Below, piece after piece: positions 26,080-33,793 of a stretch of 64,000 nt of DNA. Both the position numbers and the translations under genes were made by a program. The DNA comes from Chitinophaga oryzae (GTDB lineage Bacteria; Bacteroidota; Bacteroidia; Chitinophagales; Chitinophagaceae): the NCBI RefSeq assembly GCF_012516375.2, contig NZ_CP051204.2:2232001-2296000 (forward strand), in the 5' to 3' direction. Position 1 is the first letter of the stretch, and every line of letters begins with the position of its first letter. The notes beneath the pieces were generated by a model, which was not told the DNA's origin, made no database searches, and worked only from the letters and a program-made list of their open reading frames with translations.

Positions 26080-27657
26080 TTACAGGTTTTCTGCGCCTGC
26101 GCCGCCGGTATTGATATTGTAATAGTAGATATTTCCTCCCCTTTGCGGGTAGAAACCTACCAGCTGGATGTTTTTCTCTTTGTCCAGGATGGCGCTGAGC
26201 GAGTTGACGGAAGTCACGGGCGTATTGCCTGCTTTCAGGATCACAAAGCCCGGGATCATGCTGGTTTGTTTTTTAATGATACCGGTGCTGATATCATTGA
26301 CCCTTACACCCCCTTTTACTCCAATACTTGTAGCCTCTTCTTTGGTCAGGTCGGAAAGGTCTGCCCCCAGTCTGTCGAGGTTGGTGATGCGCACCACGTC
26401 GGTGTTGCCCTGCAGGTTGCGGAGCGTAACGTTGTTGCTGGTGTATTCCTTATCGCCGCGGGTGTAGGTGATGCTGATCTTGTCACCGGGTTTATAACGG
26501 GCCACCTGTTCGCTCATCTGGGAAGATCCGGCTACGCTCACCCCGTTGATTTTGGTGATGATGTCGCCCTGGCGAAGGCCTGCGGCTGCGGCGGAGCTAT
26601 TGTCCATTACTTCGGTGATCTGCACGCCGTTGACGTCGCGTCTTACGCCGATTTCACGCAGCTGGTCGTCTGTCATGGATGCGATAGCAGCCGGAGAGGC
26701 GTATTTAACGCCGAGGTATGCCCGCTGTACGCTGCCATACTTCAGTATATCGTTGACTACTTTCCGGACAAGGTTTACCGGGATAGCGTAGGAGTACCCT
26801 GCGTAGGAGCCGGTAGGGGAGGCGATGGCGGAGTTGATGCCCACCAGTTCACCGGCGGTATTCACCAGTGCGCCGCCACTGTTGCCCTGGTTCACAGCGG
26901 CATCGGTCTGAATGAAAGACTCGATGGAGTTGTTGATCCTGCCGCCGCTTTTATTGATACCGATAGAGCGGGATTTGGCGCTGACGATACCGGCGGTAAC
27001 GGTCGCGTCGAGGTTAAGCGGGTAACCGACAGCCAGTACCCACTGACCGATGTCCACGTTGTCGGAGTTGCCATACAGCAGGTAGGGCAGGCTCTTGCCG
27101 GGGATCTTGATCACGGCCAGGTCGGTGCTGGGGTCTGTGCCTACCAGCTTGGCCTTGAACGTCTTGTTTTCATTGGCGAGGGAAACGGTGATTTCGTCGG
27201 CGTCGGCGATCACGTGGTTGTTGGTCACGATGTAGCCGTCGTCAGAAATGAGTACGCCTGAACCGGAAGCCATCTGGCCGGGGATATAATAGCGGCGGCC
27301 ATCTCCGCCTCCGTTGAACTCATCACCAAAAAATTCGTCGCCGAAGAGGTCCTGCAGGATGCTGCGTCTTTTCTGTAGTCCATTGGTTACCTGCCGCGGA
27401 TTGATCTTTGTTTTGATGTGGACTACGCCGGGAACAGCTGTTCTGGCAGCGGTCACAAAATCGGAAGGGGGAACGGCATTGGCTTTGCTTTCGGCGCCCG
27501 GCATAGTATACCTTGCATAGTTTACGGGGATGTCATTGGAACCGTTTTGAAAAGTGCCCGGGCGTCTGCCTTCGAAGTATTTGCCATACACAAATATGGC
27601 AGCAACGGCAGTAACAGCACTGATCAACACTGTCGTAACAATTTGCTTTAATTTCAT
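26080..27657 (-). CDS. DegP/HtrA-like periplasmic serine protease
   Basis: 525 residues. An uncleaved-type N-terminal membrane helix (about 5-24) targets the protein to the periplasm. The trypsin-like domain has the triad His148 (VTNNHVIAD), Asp179 (DPSTDLAVI) and Ser260 (GNSGGALVN), with SGSGVLISDDGYI before it. A PDZ domain begins near 310 (YLGVKYASPAAI, GLRQGDIITKINGVSV) and a second, weaker one is near 430-515. The insert SILQDLFGDEFFGDEFN before the catalytic domain is the Bacteroidota form of the LA loop. It should degrade or refold misfolded envelope proteins. Its upstream gap contains the nested inverted repeat. Confidence 0.93.
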   Translation of the reverse strand: MKLKQIVTTVLISAVTAVAAIFVYGKYFEGRRPGTFQNGSNDIPVNYARYTMPGAESKANAVPPSDFVTAARTAVPGVVHIKTKINPRQVTNGLQKRRSILQDLFGDEFFGDEFNGGGDGRRYYIPGQMASGSGVLISDDGYIVTNNHVIADADEITVSLANENKTFKAKLVGTDPSTDLAVIKIPGKSLPYLLYGNSDNVDIGQWVLAVGYPLNLDATVTAGIVSAKSRSIGINKSGGRINNSIESFIQTDAAVNQGNSGGALVNTAGELVGINSAIASPTGSYAGYSYAIPVNLVRKVVNDILKYGSVQRAYLGVKYASPAAIASMTDDQLREIGVRRDVNGVQITEVMDNSSAAAAGLRQGDIITKINGVSVAGSSQMSEQVARYKPGDKISITYTRGDKEYTSNNVTLRNLQGNTDVVRITNLDRLGADLSDLTKEEATSIGVKGGVRVNDISTGIIKKQTSMIPGFVILKAGNTPVTSVNSLSAILDKEKNIQLVGFYPQRGGNIYYYNINTGGAGAENL

Positions 27658-28077
27658 ATTATAGTGTGTTTAGCGTTGTGATACCAAATAAAGTATTTTT
27701 TTAATAATCTAAGTAAGATCAATTTATATGCCCCTGATACAAATTTAGTAGCGGTAGCGGTTGAAACGTATCGTGACATATTTACTTTAACAGATTTTTA
27801 TATCAATCGTTAAATACTGCTAAAAACAGGCTGACAGGATAACACAGGGCAATGACAATATAACAAAAAAGAGAGACAAAAAGTTAGTCACGCAAAGGCG
27901 CTAAGCAGCAAAGGCGTAAAGATTTTGAAGATCAATAAGAAAAATAAGAGAACAGAAAACACCGAAAAGCAACAAAAAGCAAAGGAGCGGAGATGACATT
28001 TGATCTCCGCTCCTTTGCTTTCTTAAAATACTTTATTTAATCCTTTGCGCTCTTTGCTGCTTAGCGCCTTTGCGTGA
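27658..28077. other. 420-bp gap upstream of the DegP gene
   Basis: From 27658 to about 27880 the gap is AT-rich and should hold the DegP promoter, which I could not define from the -7 consensus. From 27885 the nested inverted repeat occupies the rest. No gene fits in it. Confidence 0.6.
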
Positions 28078-28080
28078 CTA
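27885..28080. repeat. Nested inverted repeat of GCAAAGGCGCTAAGC type
   Basis: The outer arms are TAGTCACGCAAAGGCGCTAAGCAGCAAAG (27885-27913, continuing to 27920) and its inverted copy at 28043-28080, which overlaps the TAG stop of the acyl-CoA reductase gene. Inside is a perfect 18-bp inverted repeat, AAGCAAAGGAGCGGAGAT (27977-27994) with ATCTCCGCTCCTTTGCTT (28003-28020). Repeats of this GCAAAGGCG flavour recur in Bacteroidota genomes, as far as I recall. Confidence 0.85.
27977..28020 (-). terminator. Terminator of the acyl-CoA reductase gene
   Basis: The inner 18-bp hairpin of the nested repeat is followed on the - strand by TTTTTGTTGC. It lies about 60 bases past the stop codon. Confidence 0.65.
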
Positions 28081-29076
28081 CAGTTCCAGCAGGAACGCCA
28101 GGGTATCTACACCGTCTGCATAATCCGCCAGGGCGGGCTGCTGGGCTTTGCCGAAGGGGGTGAACTGCTGCCCTACGAGGCACTGCAGGTCTGACTGGGC
28201 GGCCATGTCTTCCCGGAGCTGTTGTATGTCTTTATAATAGCCGTAGTGCAGTACACTGAGGGGAGAGAACAGGGAAGCCGCCTCATGAAGCAGGATGCTG
28301 CCGTTGGTCAGGTAAGCGCTGTTATTGAGCAGGAACAGCGCCAGGTTATAGTCGTAGTTGTTTTTGTATTTGTGATGGTCTGCCAGGTAGTCGTATTTGC
28401 CGAGGGCTTTGAGCAGCGGCTCGAAGTCATAGCCTTCCGGTACCATTACTTTCGTCACGTTACGGCATCCGAGGCCGAAATAAAGCATGACGTCATCCGC
28501 CAGCGCTTCCAGTTCGGCTGCGTTCTCCCCGCCGGTAAGGATAGCCGCGGAGGTACGGTTATGCCGGATGATATGGGGGTATTTGGAGAAGTAATAGTTA
28601 AAATAGCGGGCGGAATTGTTGCTGCCGGTCGCAATATAGGCATCGCAGTTTTTCAGGATCTCCAGCACTTCCGTCTGTTCGGCCAGTTCCGGGTACCATT
28701 CGGTCATTTTGTCCAGCACATGACGCATCAGCACCTCGTCTTTGGAGGAGAGTTTCAGTTTGATATGGTGGCCGCTGATAAATCCGCAGAGCCAGTCGTG
28801 AAACCCTACCAGCGGGATATTACCGGCCACTACGATACCCACCTTATTAGGGTTGCGTTCCTGTGCGGTGGCGGGGTACTGCTGCAGCCAGGTCTGCAGG
28901 GCGGCCGGGTCCAGGTAGTACCGGCAGATGCTGTTGAGCGACTGATCAATAAATGCAGGCGTGAACCAGCCATTGGCTAAATAAGCACGTTCCTTTACTG
29001 CTGTCAATTCCGGACTATTGCCGGCCAGATACTGGCCCAGGCGTACCAACGCTGCTTCTTTTTCTGCTATGTTCAT
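28078..29076 (-). CDS. Acyl-CoA reductase-like protein (LuxC family)
   Basis: 332 residues from the ATG at 29074-29076; the frame is open back to 29508 but that part lies antisense to the ferredoxin gene and has no family similarity. LuxC-type proteins reduce acyl-CoA or acyl-protein thioesters to aldehydes with NADPH. Motifs: GIVVAGNIPLVGFHDWLCG (about 80-98), a cofactor-binding loop in ATGSNNSARYF (about 149-159), and the candidate catalytic cysteine in FGLGCRNVTK (Cys204). It is divergent from a ferredoxin gene 90 bases away, which may be redox-linked, though Bacteroidota genomes often show this pairing without a tested function. Confidence 0.87.
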   Translation of the reverse strand: MNIAEKEAALVRLGQYLAGNSPELTAVKERAYLANGWFTPAFIDQSLNSICRYYLDPAALQTWLQQYPATAQERNPNKVGIVVAGNIPLVGFHDWLCGFISGHHIKLKLSSKDEVLMRHVLDKMTEWYPELAEQTEVLEILKNCDAYIATGSNNSARYFNYYFSKYPHIIRHNRTSAAILTGGENAAELEALADDVMLYFGLGCRNVTKVMVPEGYDFEPLLKALGKYDYLADHHKYKNNYDYNLALFLLNNSAYLTNGSILLHEAASLFSPLSVLHYGYYKDIQQLREDMAAQSDLQCLVGQQFTPFGKAQQPALADYADGVDTLAFLLEL

Positions 29077-29092
29077 GAAACTGTTATAAATA

Positions 29093-29126
29093 TTTGACTT
29101 AATTAAACCGGGAATTTTTATTTTTG
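29093..29126 (+). promoter_or_regulatory. Putative promoter of the ferredoxin gene
   Basis: TTTG (29093-29096) and TATTTTTG (29119-29126, fits TAnnTTTG) are separated by 22 bases. The ATG of the ferredoxin gene is at 29167. Confidence 0.5.
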
Positions 29127-29166
29127 TCCACAAAATTAATGGCTTACTACTAAAAAAGTTTACTCT

Positions 29167-29514
29167 ATGGCAATTAAGATAACAGATGAATGTATAAATT
29201 GCGGCGCTTGTGAACCGGAATGCCCTAATAACGCCATTTATGAAGGCGGTGTGGAATGGGCGCTGGCCGATGGTACGACCGTAAAAGGTGCCTATACCCT
29301 GATGGATGGTAGCCAGATGGACGCCGATCAGCGTAATGCCCCGATCAGCGTTGATACTTATTATATTGTGCCGAACAAGTGTACAGAATGCCAGGGTTTT
29401 CACGAAGAACCGCAATGTGCGGCTGTTTGCCCGGTAGATTGCTGCGTTCCGGACGAAATGTACCAGGAAACGGTAGATGAGCTGATGGCTAAGAAAGACA
29501 GACTGCACCTCTAA
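29167..29514 (+). CDS. 4Fe-4S dicluster ferredoxin
   Basis: 115 residues, cytoplasmic. The first cluster motif is [16 protein letters not shown] (Cys9, Cys12, Cys15 and a Pro-linked Cys19), the second C-x2-C-x8-C-x3-C set is in [23 protein letters not shown] (about 72-94). An insert of some 45 residues ([20 protein letters not shown]...) separates the two, as in the Bacteroidota ferredoxins. It should carry low-potential electrons, possibly to the divergently encoded acyl-CoA reductase or to central metabolism. It is followed by a terminator and is probably monocistronic. Confidence 0.93.
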   Translation: MAIKITDECINCGACEPECPNNAIYEGGVEWALADGTTVKGAYTLMDGSQMDADQRNAPISVDTYYIVPNKCTECQGFHEEPQCAAVCPVDCCVPDEMYQETVDELMAKKDRLHL

Positions 29515-29537
29515 TATATGCGAGCCACCTAATTGGA

Positions 29538-29568
29538 AGCCGTCCGGTAGCCTCCGGACGGCTTTTTT
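29538..29568 (+). terminator. Terminator of the ferredoxin gene
   Basis: The stem AGCCGTCCGG (29538-29547) / CCGGACGGCT (29554-29563) with a 6-base loop is followed by TTTTT and lies 24 bases after the stop codon. Confidence 0.9.
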
Positions 29569-29634
29569 ATGCCTGCCGGCCTCCCCCGGGCCTCCGGCCG
29601 CCTGAAATTAACGAAATCGCCGGCTGACCCGCTG

Positions 29635-29664
29635 TTGACAATTAACAAATAACATTTAACTTTA
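29635..29664 (+). promoter_or_regulatory. Putative promoter of ddl
   Basis: TTG (29635-29637), 19-base spacer, TAACTTTA (29657-29664, one base off TAnnTTTG); the ATG follows 22 bases later. Confidence 0.5.
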
Positions 29665-29686
29665 CCCGCTTATTGTAATTTATCTT

Positions 29687-30676
29687 ATGAAGAAGAACAT
29701 CGCCTTGGTAGCCGGTGGATATTCCGGAGAATATGTAATATCCGTACAGAGCGCTGAAACCATACAGAAGAACCTGGACAGCAGTAAATATGAGGTGTAT
29801 AAGATCATTGTCACCCGTGAAGGCTGGCGCCATACGGCTGCTGACGGAACTGTCTGTGAGATCGACAAAAATGATTTCTCCCTGACCATCGGCGGTAATA
29901 AAATAAAATTTGATGCGGTGTTCATCGGTATTCACGGTACCCCCGGCGAAGACGGCCGTCTGCAGGGCTACTTCGAAATGCTGGATATCCCGTACACCAG
30001 CTGTGGTATGGTGACTTCGGCGTTGACCTTCAATAAGAGCTATTGCAATAAAGTGGTGGCCGCCCTCGATGTGGTAAACGTGTCTAAATCCGTCCACATC
30101 TTCCGCGACCAGCCGCATGATCCGGCTGCTATCCTGCAGGAACTGCGTTTACCCGTTTTCGTGAAACCGGCCGAAGGGGGCAGCAGCATCGGCATGTCTA
30201 AAGTAAAAACGGCTGAAGAACTGCCCGCCGCCATCGAAAAAGCCTTTAAGGAAGACAGCCAGGTGCTGATCGAAGAGTTCATCAAGGGACGCGAACTGAC
30301 CATCGGTCTTTACCGCGCCAATGGCGTTCTCAACGTATTGCCTATCACAGAAGTAGTGAGCAGCAAGGAGTTCTTCGATTATGAAGCCAAATATACCCCG
30401 GGGGTATCCAACGAGATCACACCGGCGCCGGTACCGGACGATATTACCGCACTGGTGCAGCAAACAGCGTCCACCCTGTATAACAAGCTGAATTGTAAGG
30501 GTATTACCCGGATCGACTTTATCTATGAAGAAGCTACCGGTAAACTGTACTTCCTCGAAGCCAACACCATGCCCGGCCAGTCAGAAAACAGCCTGGTGCC
30601 GCAGCAGGTAAGGGCTGCCGGCAAAACCCTGCAGGCGTTCTATGGCGAAGTGCTGGAAGAATGCATGAAGAAATAA
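29687..30676 (+). CDS. ddl: D-alanine--D-alanine ligase
   Basis: 329 residues, ATP-grasp fold. It joins two D-alanines for the peptidoglycan stem peptide. The N-terminal domain has IALVAGGYSGEYVISVQSA (4-22), with the phosphate/serine loop in the EYxxS position (His of the common EHxxS is replaced by Tyr). The central domain has the glycine-rich loop FVKPAEGGSSIGMSKV (about 157-172) and VLIEEFIKGRELTIGL. The C-terminal Mg-binding region is FLEANTMPGQS (about 290-300, Glu-Ala-Asn). It is followed by a heptamer repeat array, then a PASTA gene, which suggests a cell-wall theme. Confidence 0.95.
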   Translation: MKKNIALVAGGYSGEYVISVQSAETIQKNLDSSKYEVYKIIVTREGWRHTAADGTVCEIDKNDFSLTIGGNKIKFDAVFIGIHGTPGEDGRLQGYFEMLDIPYTSCGMVTSALTFNKSYCNKVVAALDVVNVSKSVHIFRDQPHDPAAILQELRLPVFVKPAEGGSSIGMSKVKTAEELPAAIEKAFKEDSQVLIEEFIKGRELTIGLYRANGVLNVLPITEVVSSKEFFDYEAKYTPGVSNEITPAPVPDDITALVQQTASTLYNKLNCKGITRIDFIYEEATGKLYFLEANTMPGQSENSLVPQQVRAAGKTLQAFYGEVLEECMKK

Positions 30677-30774
30677 ATTACGAATTACGAATTACGAATT
30701 ACGGATATAAGCGGATGCTTAATTCGTAATTCGTAATTCCTAACTCGTAATTCGTAATTCGTAATTCGTAATTT
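30676..30774. repeat. AATTACG heptamer array with inverted copies (locus 2)
   Basis: Starting at the last base of the ddl stop codon, four AATTACG units (30676-30704) are followed, after GATATAAGCGGATGCT, by about seven CGTAATT units to 30774. The two halves are inverted copies and can form a long stem. The array ends six bases before the ATG of the PASTA gene. It is the same family as the locus at 21897-22052. Confidence 0.85.
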
Positions 30775-30780
30775 TAAAAT

Positions 30781-31587
30781 ATGTTCGACTTTATTACCAA
30801 ACGCTCTTTCGGAATTAACCTGTTGGTCGTGATAGCGTTATTTTTTGGACTGGCACTGTTGTTTTTCTCACTGTTAGGGGTAATTACCCGGCATAATGAA
30901 GAGCTGACAGTCCCGGACGTGCGCGGGAAAAGTGTAAAAGAAGCCATCGCCCTCCTGGAAAAGGAAGGATTCGAAGCCGATGTAAGAGACTCCATCTACA
31001 TAGACAGTATCCCTCCCTTGTCTGTATGGGTACAGACTCCCGATAAAGGCGCCCGCGTTAAAGTCGGCAGAACGATCTACCTGACGGTGAACAAGGTAGT
31101 GGCTCCCATGGTGAAAATGCCCGACCTGGAAGGGCTTACTTTCCGCAGCGCGGAGATGATGCTCAAAAGCATGCGTCTCAATGTAGGAGATACTATCTAC
31201 AGGCCGGACTTCGCTACCAATACGGTGTTGCAGCAGTTGCTCAACGGCAAACGCATCAAACCGGGCACCCCTGTTGCAGAAGGCAGCAATATCACCCTGA
31301 TTATCAGCAGCGGCACCGGCAGCATCGAAAATCCCGTACCTGATTTCGTAGGTCTTACCTTCACGGAAGCCCGCGAAATGCTCAATGCGAACAACCTGAG
31401 CGCAGGTACCATTATAATCGATCCCGGGGTAACTGACACTGCCAATGCATTTATTATCAAGCAGGTGCCAGCCCGCAGAAACGAAATCGGCGATTTCAAC
31501 ATGGTAAGGGCCGGTGAAAGCATCGATCTGTGGCTGTCTGCTACCAAACCGGTGAAAGATTCAACACAGGTGCCTGTACAGGAATAA
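30781..31587 (+). CDS. Membrane-anchored PASTA-domain protein
   Basis: 268 residues. There is a short cytoplasmic start, one transmembrane helix (about 12-35), and then three PASTA modules (about 41-105, 110-175 and 182-250), each with the PDVRG/PDLEGLT/PDFVGLT opening. There is no kinase or transpeptidase domain, in contrast to the PASTA proteins of Gram-positive bacteria. PASTA modules can bind muropeptides or act as spacers; with ddl immediately upstream, a periplasmic cell-wall role is plausible but inferred. The start ATG follows the repeat array directly. Confidence 0.88.
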   Translation: MFDFITKRSFGINLLVVIALFFGLALLFFSLLGVITRHNEELTVPDVRGKSVKEAIALLEKEGFEADVRDSIYIDSIPPLSVWVQTPDKGARVKVGRTIYLTVNKVVAPMVKMPDLEGLTFRSAEMMLKSMRLNVGDTIYRPDFATNTVLQQLLNGKRIKPGTPVAEGSNITLIISSGTGSIENPVPDFVGLTFTEAREMLNANNLSAGTIIIDPGVTDTANAFIIKQVPARRNEIGDFNMVRAGESIDLWLSATKPVKDSTQVPVQE

Positions 31588-31633
31588 CCACCATCAAAAC
31601 CACCATTTTTAAACTGAACTTAAACTTTATATC

Positions 31634-31930
31634 ATGCAGAATATCACAAAAGAAGAACTGAAACAACGCATCGACGCCGGTGAACAACTGAACATCCTCG
31701 ATGTTCGTGAGCCACATGAACGCGCTGAATTCAATATCGGTGGCTTTCATATTCCGCTGGGCCTCGTGCAGACAATGCAGGTAGATGAAATAGAACACCT
31801 GAAAGACGAGGAAGTTATCGTATACTGCCGCAGCGGCAACCGCAGCGGACAGGCCTGCATGCTCCTGGAAACCATGGGTTTCACCAATGTGAAGAACCTG
31901 GTGGGCGGTATGCTCAACTGGCAGGCGTAA
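31634..31930 (+). CDS. Single-domain rhodanese
   Basis: 98 residues, cytoplasmic, no signal peptide. The fold is a full rhodanese module: NILDVREPHERAEFNIGG (about 19-36) and the active-site loop VIVYCRSGNRSGQA (about 58-71) with the persulfide-forming Cys in CRSGNRS. It should carry sulfane sulfur or act as a thiol relay; the CxxGxR-type loop matches small PspE/GlpE-like proteins. It lies 46 bases downstream of the PASTA gene on the same strand and 18 bases before a convergent RidA gene. The physiological acceptor is not evident. Confidence 0.9.
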   Translation: MQNITKEELKQRIDAGEQLNILDVREPHERAEFNIGGFHIPLGLVQTMQVDEIEHLKDEEVIVYCRSGNRSGQACMLLETMGFTNVKNLVGGMLNWQA

Positions 31931-31948
31931 TTATCATGGCCGGGAACA

Positions 31949-32335
31949 TCATGGCATCACCACGGCGGTCGCCTCTATTTCCACCAGGTATCGCGGGTCT
32001 ATCAACCTGCTCACTTCTACCATGGTAGTGGCGGGTTTGATGGCTTTAAAAAATTCGCCGTGCGCCCGGCCATACTCTTCCCAGCGGGAAATATCGGTCA
32101 CAAACATACGGGTCCTGACGACATCATGCAGGGTAGCGCCTGCGGAGATGAGGACCGATTCTATTTTAGCCAGTACAAAGCGGGTCTGTTCATAGGCATC
32201 GCCTTCCGCTACTACTTTATCATTGTCTACTGCAACTGTTCCTGAAACCTCGATAGTATTGCCTACCCGTACTGCACGGGAATAACCGACTTTGTTTTCC
32301 CATTGTGCGCCGGAAGAATAAAGGGTGCGTTTCAT
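31949..32335 (-). CDS. RidA-family enamine/imine deaminase-like protein
   Basis: 128 residues from the ATG at 32333-32335; a longer start (32372-32374) is possible but adds a poly-Leu/Lys segment unlike the family. RidA proteins hydrolyse reactive imines such as 2-aminoacrylate. Seen here: VGYSRAVRVGNTIEVSGTVAVD (about 16-37), EQTRFVLAKIESVLISAGATLHDVVRTRMFVTDI (about 48-81) and a C-terminal LIDPRYLVEIEATAVV. The Arg of VRTR occupies the substrate-carboxylate position. It is convergent with the rhodanese gene. Confidence 0.92.
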   Translation of the reverse strand: MKRTLYSSGAQWENKVGYSRAVRVGNTIEVSGTVAVDNDKVVAEGDAYEQTRFVLAKIESVLISAGATLHDVVRTRMFVTDISRWEEYGRAHGEFFKAIKPATTMVEVSRLIDPRYLVEIEATAVVMP

Positions 32336-32461
32336 ACAATTATGTTTTTGAAGAAGGGTAAGAAGACGCTTCAAAAGTACGCTTTAAAGGACATTGGAAC
32401 ACGCATTTTTGACCTGCGGGGTGTGGGAAAGGCTGGTCAGCGCGGAACGTTGGCAGCCCCG

Positions 32462-33577
32462 TTATTCTCCTTTAGTATTCCCTTGTTGCGGCGGCAGGTT
32501 ACGGAACTTCACCACTCTGCCCAGCAGATCGAACCAGAAAGGCGCGCCCAGCGAGATGGCCAGGGCCGTGATGCCCCATCCGCCCAGTACCAGCCAGCCA
32601 TTCTGTTGATAGGGATGGGTAAATCCACAATGCAGTTCCTTTTTGCCGCCGGTAGTGTCGGTCACGCATGCGCGGCTGATGCCCAGTACATTTTTCGCGT
32701 CGCCGGCATCCTGCCGGAGCACTGCATATACCCCTATCAGAGCGGTATCCTTTAACAGCATGGAAGTTGCTGTGTCCTGCCGGAAGTAACTGCTGTCGCG
32801 GTGCAGCAGGTGTTTTCGTGTAAGCGTATCAGTTATCACCGTATAGGAAGGCCCGCGGCTGGCTACCAGTCGCACCATCTGCTCCCGCACATTTTTATCT
32901 TTCATCAGGATACGGGCAATGGCAATAGTGTCTACGTTAAAAACGGCGGCAATGCCCAGGCCAAGGACCAGCAGCCATACCTGTGTCTGCCGCTTATACC
33001 AGCCGCTGGCGCGGCTCATGGTCTCGTTGAACCAGGTTTCCATGTTGATACGGAACTGTGGTACCTGATGATGGGCATCTTCAAAAAGATTGCGCAGGTG
33101 AGTGAGCGTGTCCGGCGCCAGGTGCAGCGTATTATGCGCCAGGCTGGCGCGGATGGCGGCGGTCTCCGGCTGCTGTCCTTCCGGCTGGCCGCGTAACAGG
33201 TGGACCATCGCCTGCGAAAATATCTGCGGACTGATATACGCCGGCCGGGCAGAAGCACTGTTTTCCCCCAAATAACGAATGGAGGGCGACTGGTAAAACT
33301 TCTTCAAAAACGGGCCGTTCTGAAAAGGAGCAAAGAAATGGACCACACTCCAGCCCAGTTCGTAAAACCAGTTGAAAAAAGTAAAGCGGCCGAAAACACC
33401 CAGGTCGCCACTCCGGTCATCATCTTCCAGCAAACGCCGCAAAGCCTTTGTTAATACCCGCGCCCGGGCATTGAACAGCCGCGCGATCATCTCCTGCACA
33501 ATGGAGGCTAACAAACTGTACAGCAAATAAATAAATATCAGCCCCAGTGCCACATCTATGGCAAGATTACTAAACAT
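32462..33577 (-). CDS. Conserved hypothetical integral membrane protein
   Basis: 371 residues. The first helix (about 8-27) is followed by a cytoplasmic helix with many Arg/Leu (ARLFNARARVLTKALRRLLEDD). A soluble stretch of about 160 residues then leads to a second membrane segment (about 199-220). A further domain (about 225-325, with several Cys residues) precedes the last helix (about 332-353). No enzyme motif is visible to me. The two-helix-plus-cytoplasmic-loop architecture is common for bacteroidetal membrane proteins of unknown function. It lies alone between the RidA gene and the accessory patch. Confidence 0.75.
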   Translation of the reverse strand: MFSNLAIDVALGLIFIYLLYSLLASIVQEMIARLFNARARVLTKALRRLLEDDDRSGDLGVFGRFTFFNWFYELGWSVVHFFAPFQNGPFLKKFYQSPSIRYLGENSASARPAYISPQIFSQAMVHLLRGQPEGQQPETAAIRASLAHNTLHLAPDTLTHLRNLFEDAHHQVPQFRINMETWFNETMSRASGWYKRQTQVWLLVLGLGIAAVFNVDTIAIARILMKDKNVREQMVRLVASRGPSYTVITDTLTRKHLLHRDSSYFRQDTATSMLLKDTALIGVYAVLRQDAGDAKNVLGISRACVTDTTGGKKELHCGFTHPYQQNGWLVLGGWGITALAISLGAPFWFDLLGRVVKFRNLPPQQGNTKGE

Positions 33578-33793
33578 AGGATAGTTATTGAGTTGACATA
33601 TTGATATAAAGTTAAATATTTATTGTAAAGGTAAGAAGCCGCCACGCAGTGTATTTGTGCGCAGGGATATTTGATAAATACAACGTTTGTGTGATGGCGG
33701 GGTTTTGATTTTTTATGCTACTTCGTGGCCTGAATGCATGTGTATGTTAACCTTTCCCACTCTTGATGAAATATCCCGTTAAATCATATACTT
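33578..33793. other. 216-bp divergent gap
   Basis: AT-rich region between the membrane protein gene (leftward) and the frameshifted surface-protein gene (rightward). No convincing promoter or hairpin was found. It marks the transition to AT-richer DNA. Confidence 0.4.

Noticed and set aside
29077..29508. Upstream extension of the acyl-CoA reductase frame
   Set aside because: It runs antisense through the ferredoxin gene; the ATG at 29076 gives the family N-terminus.
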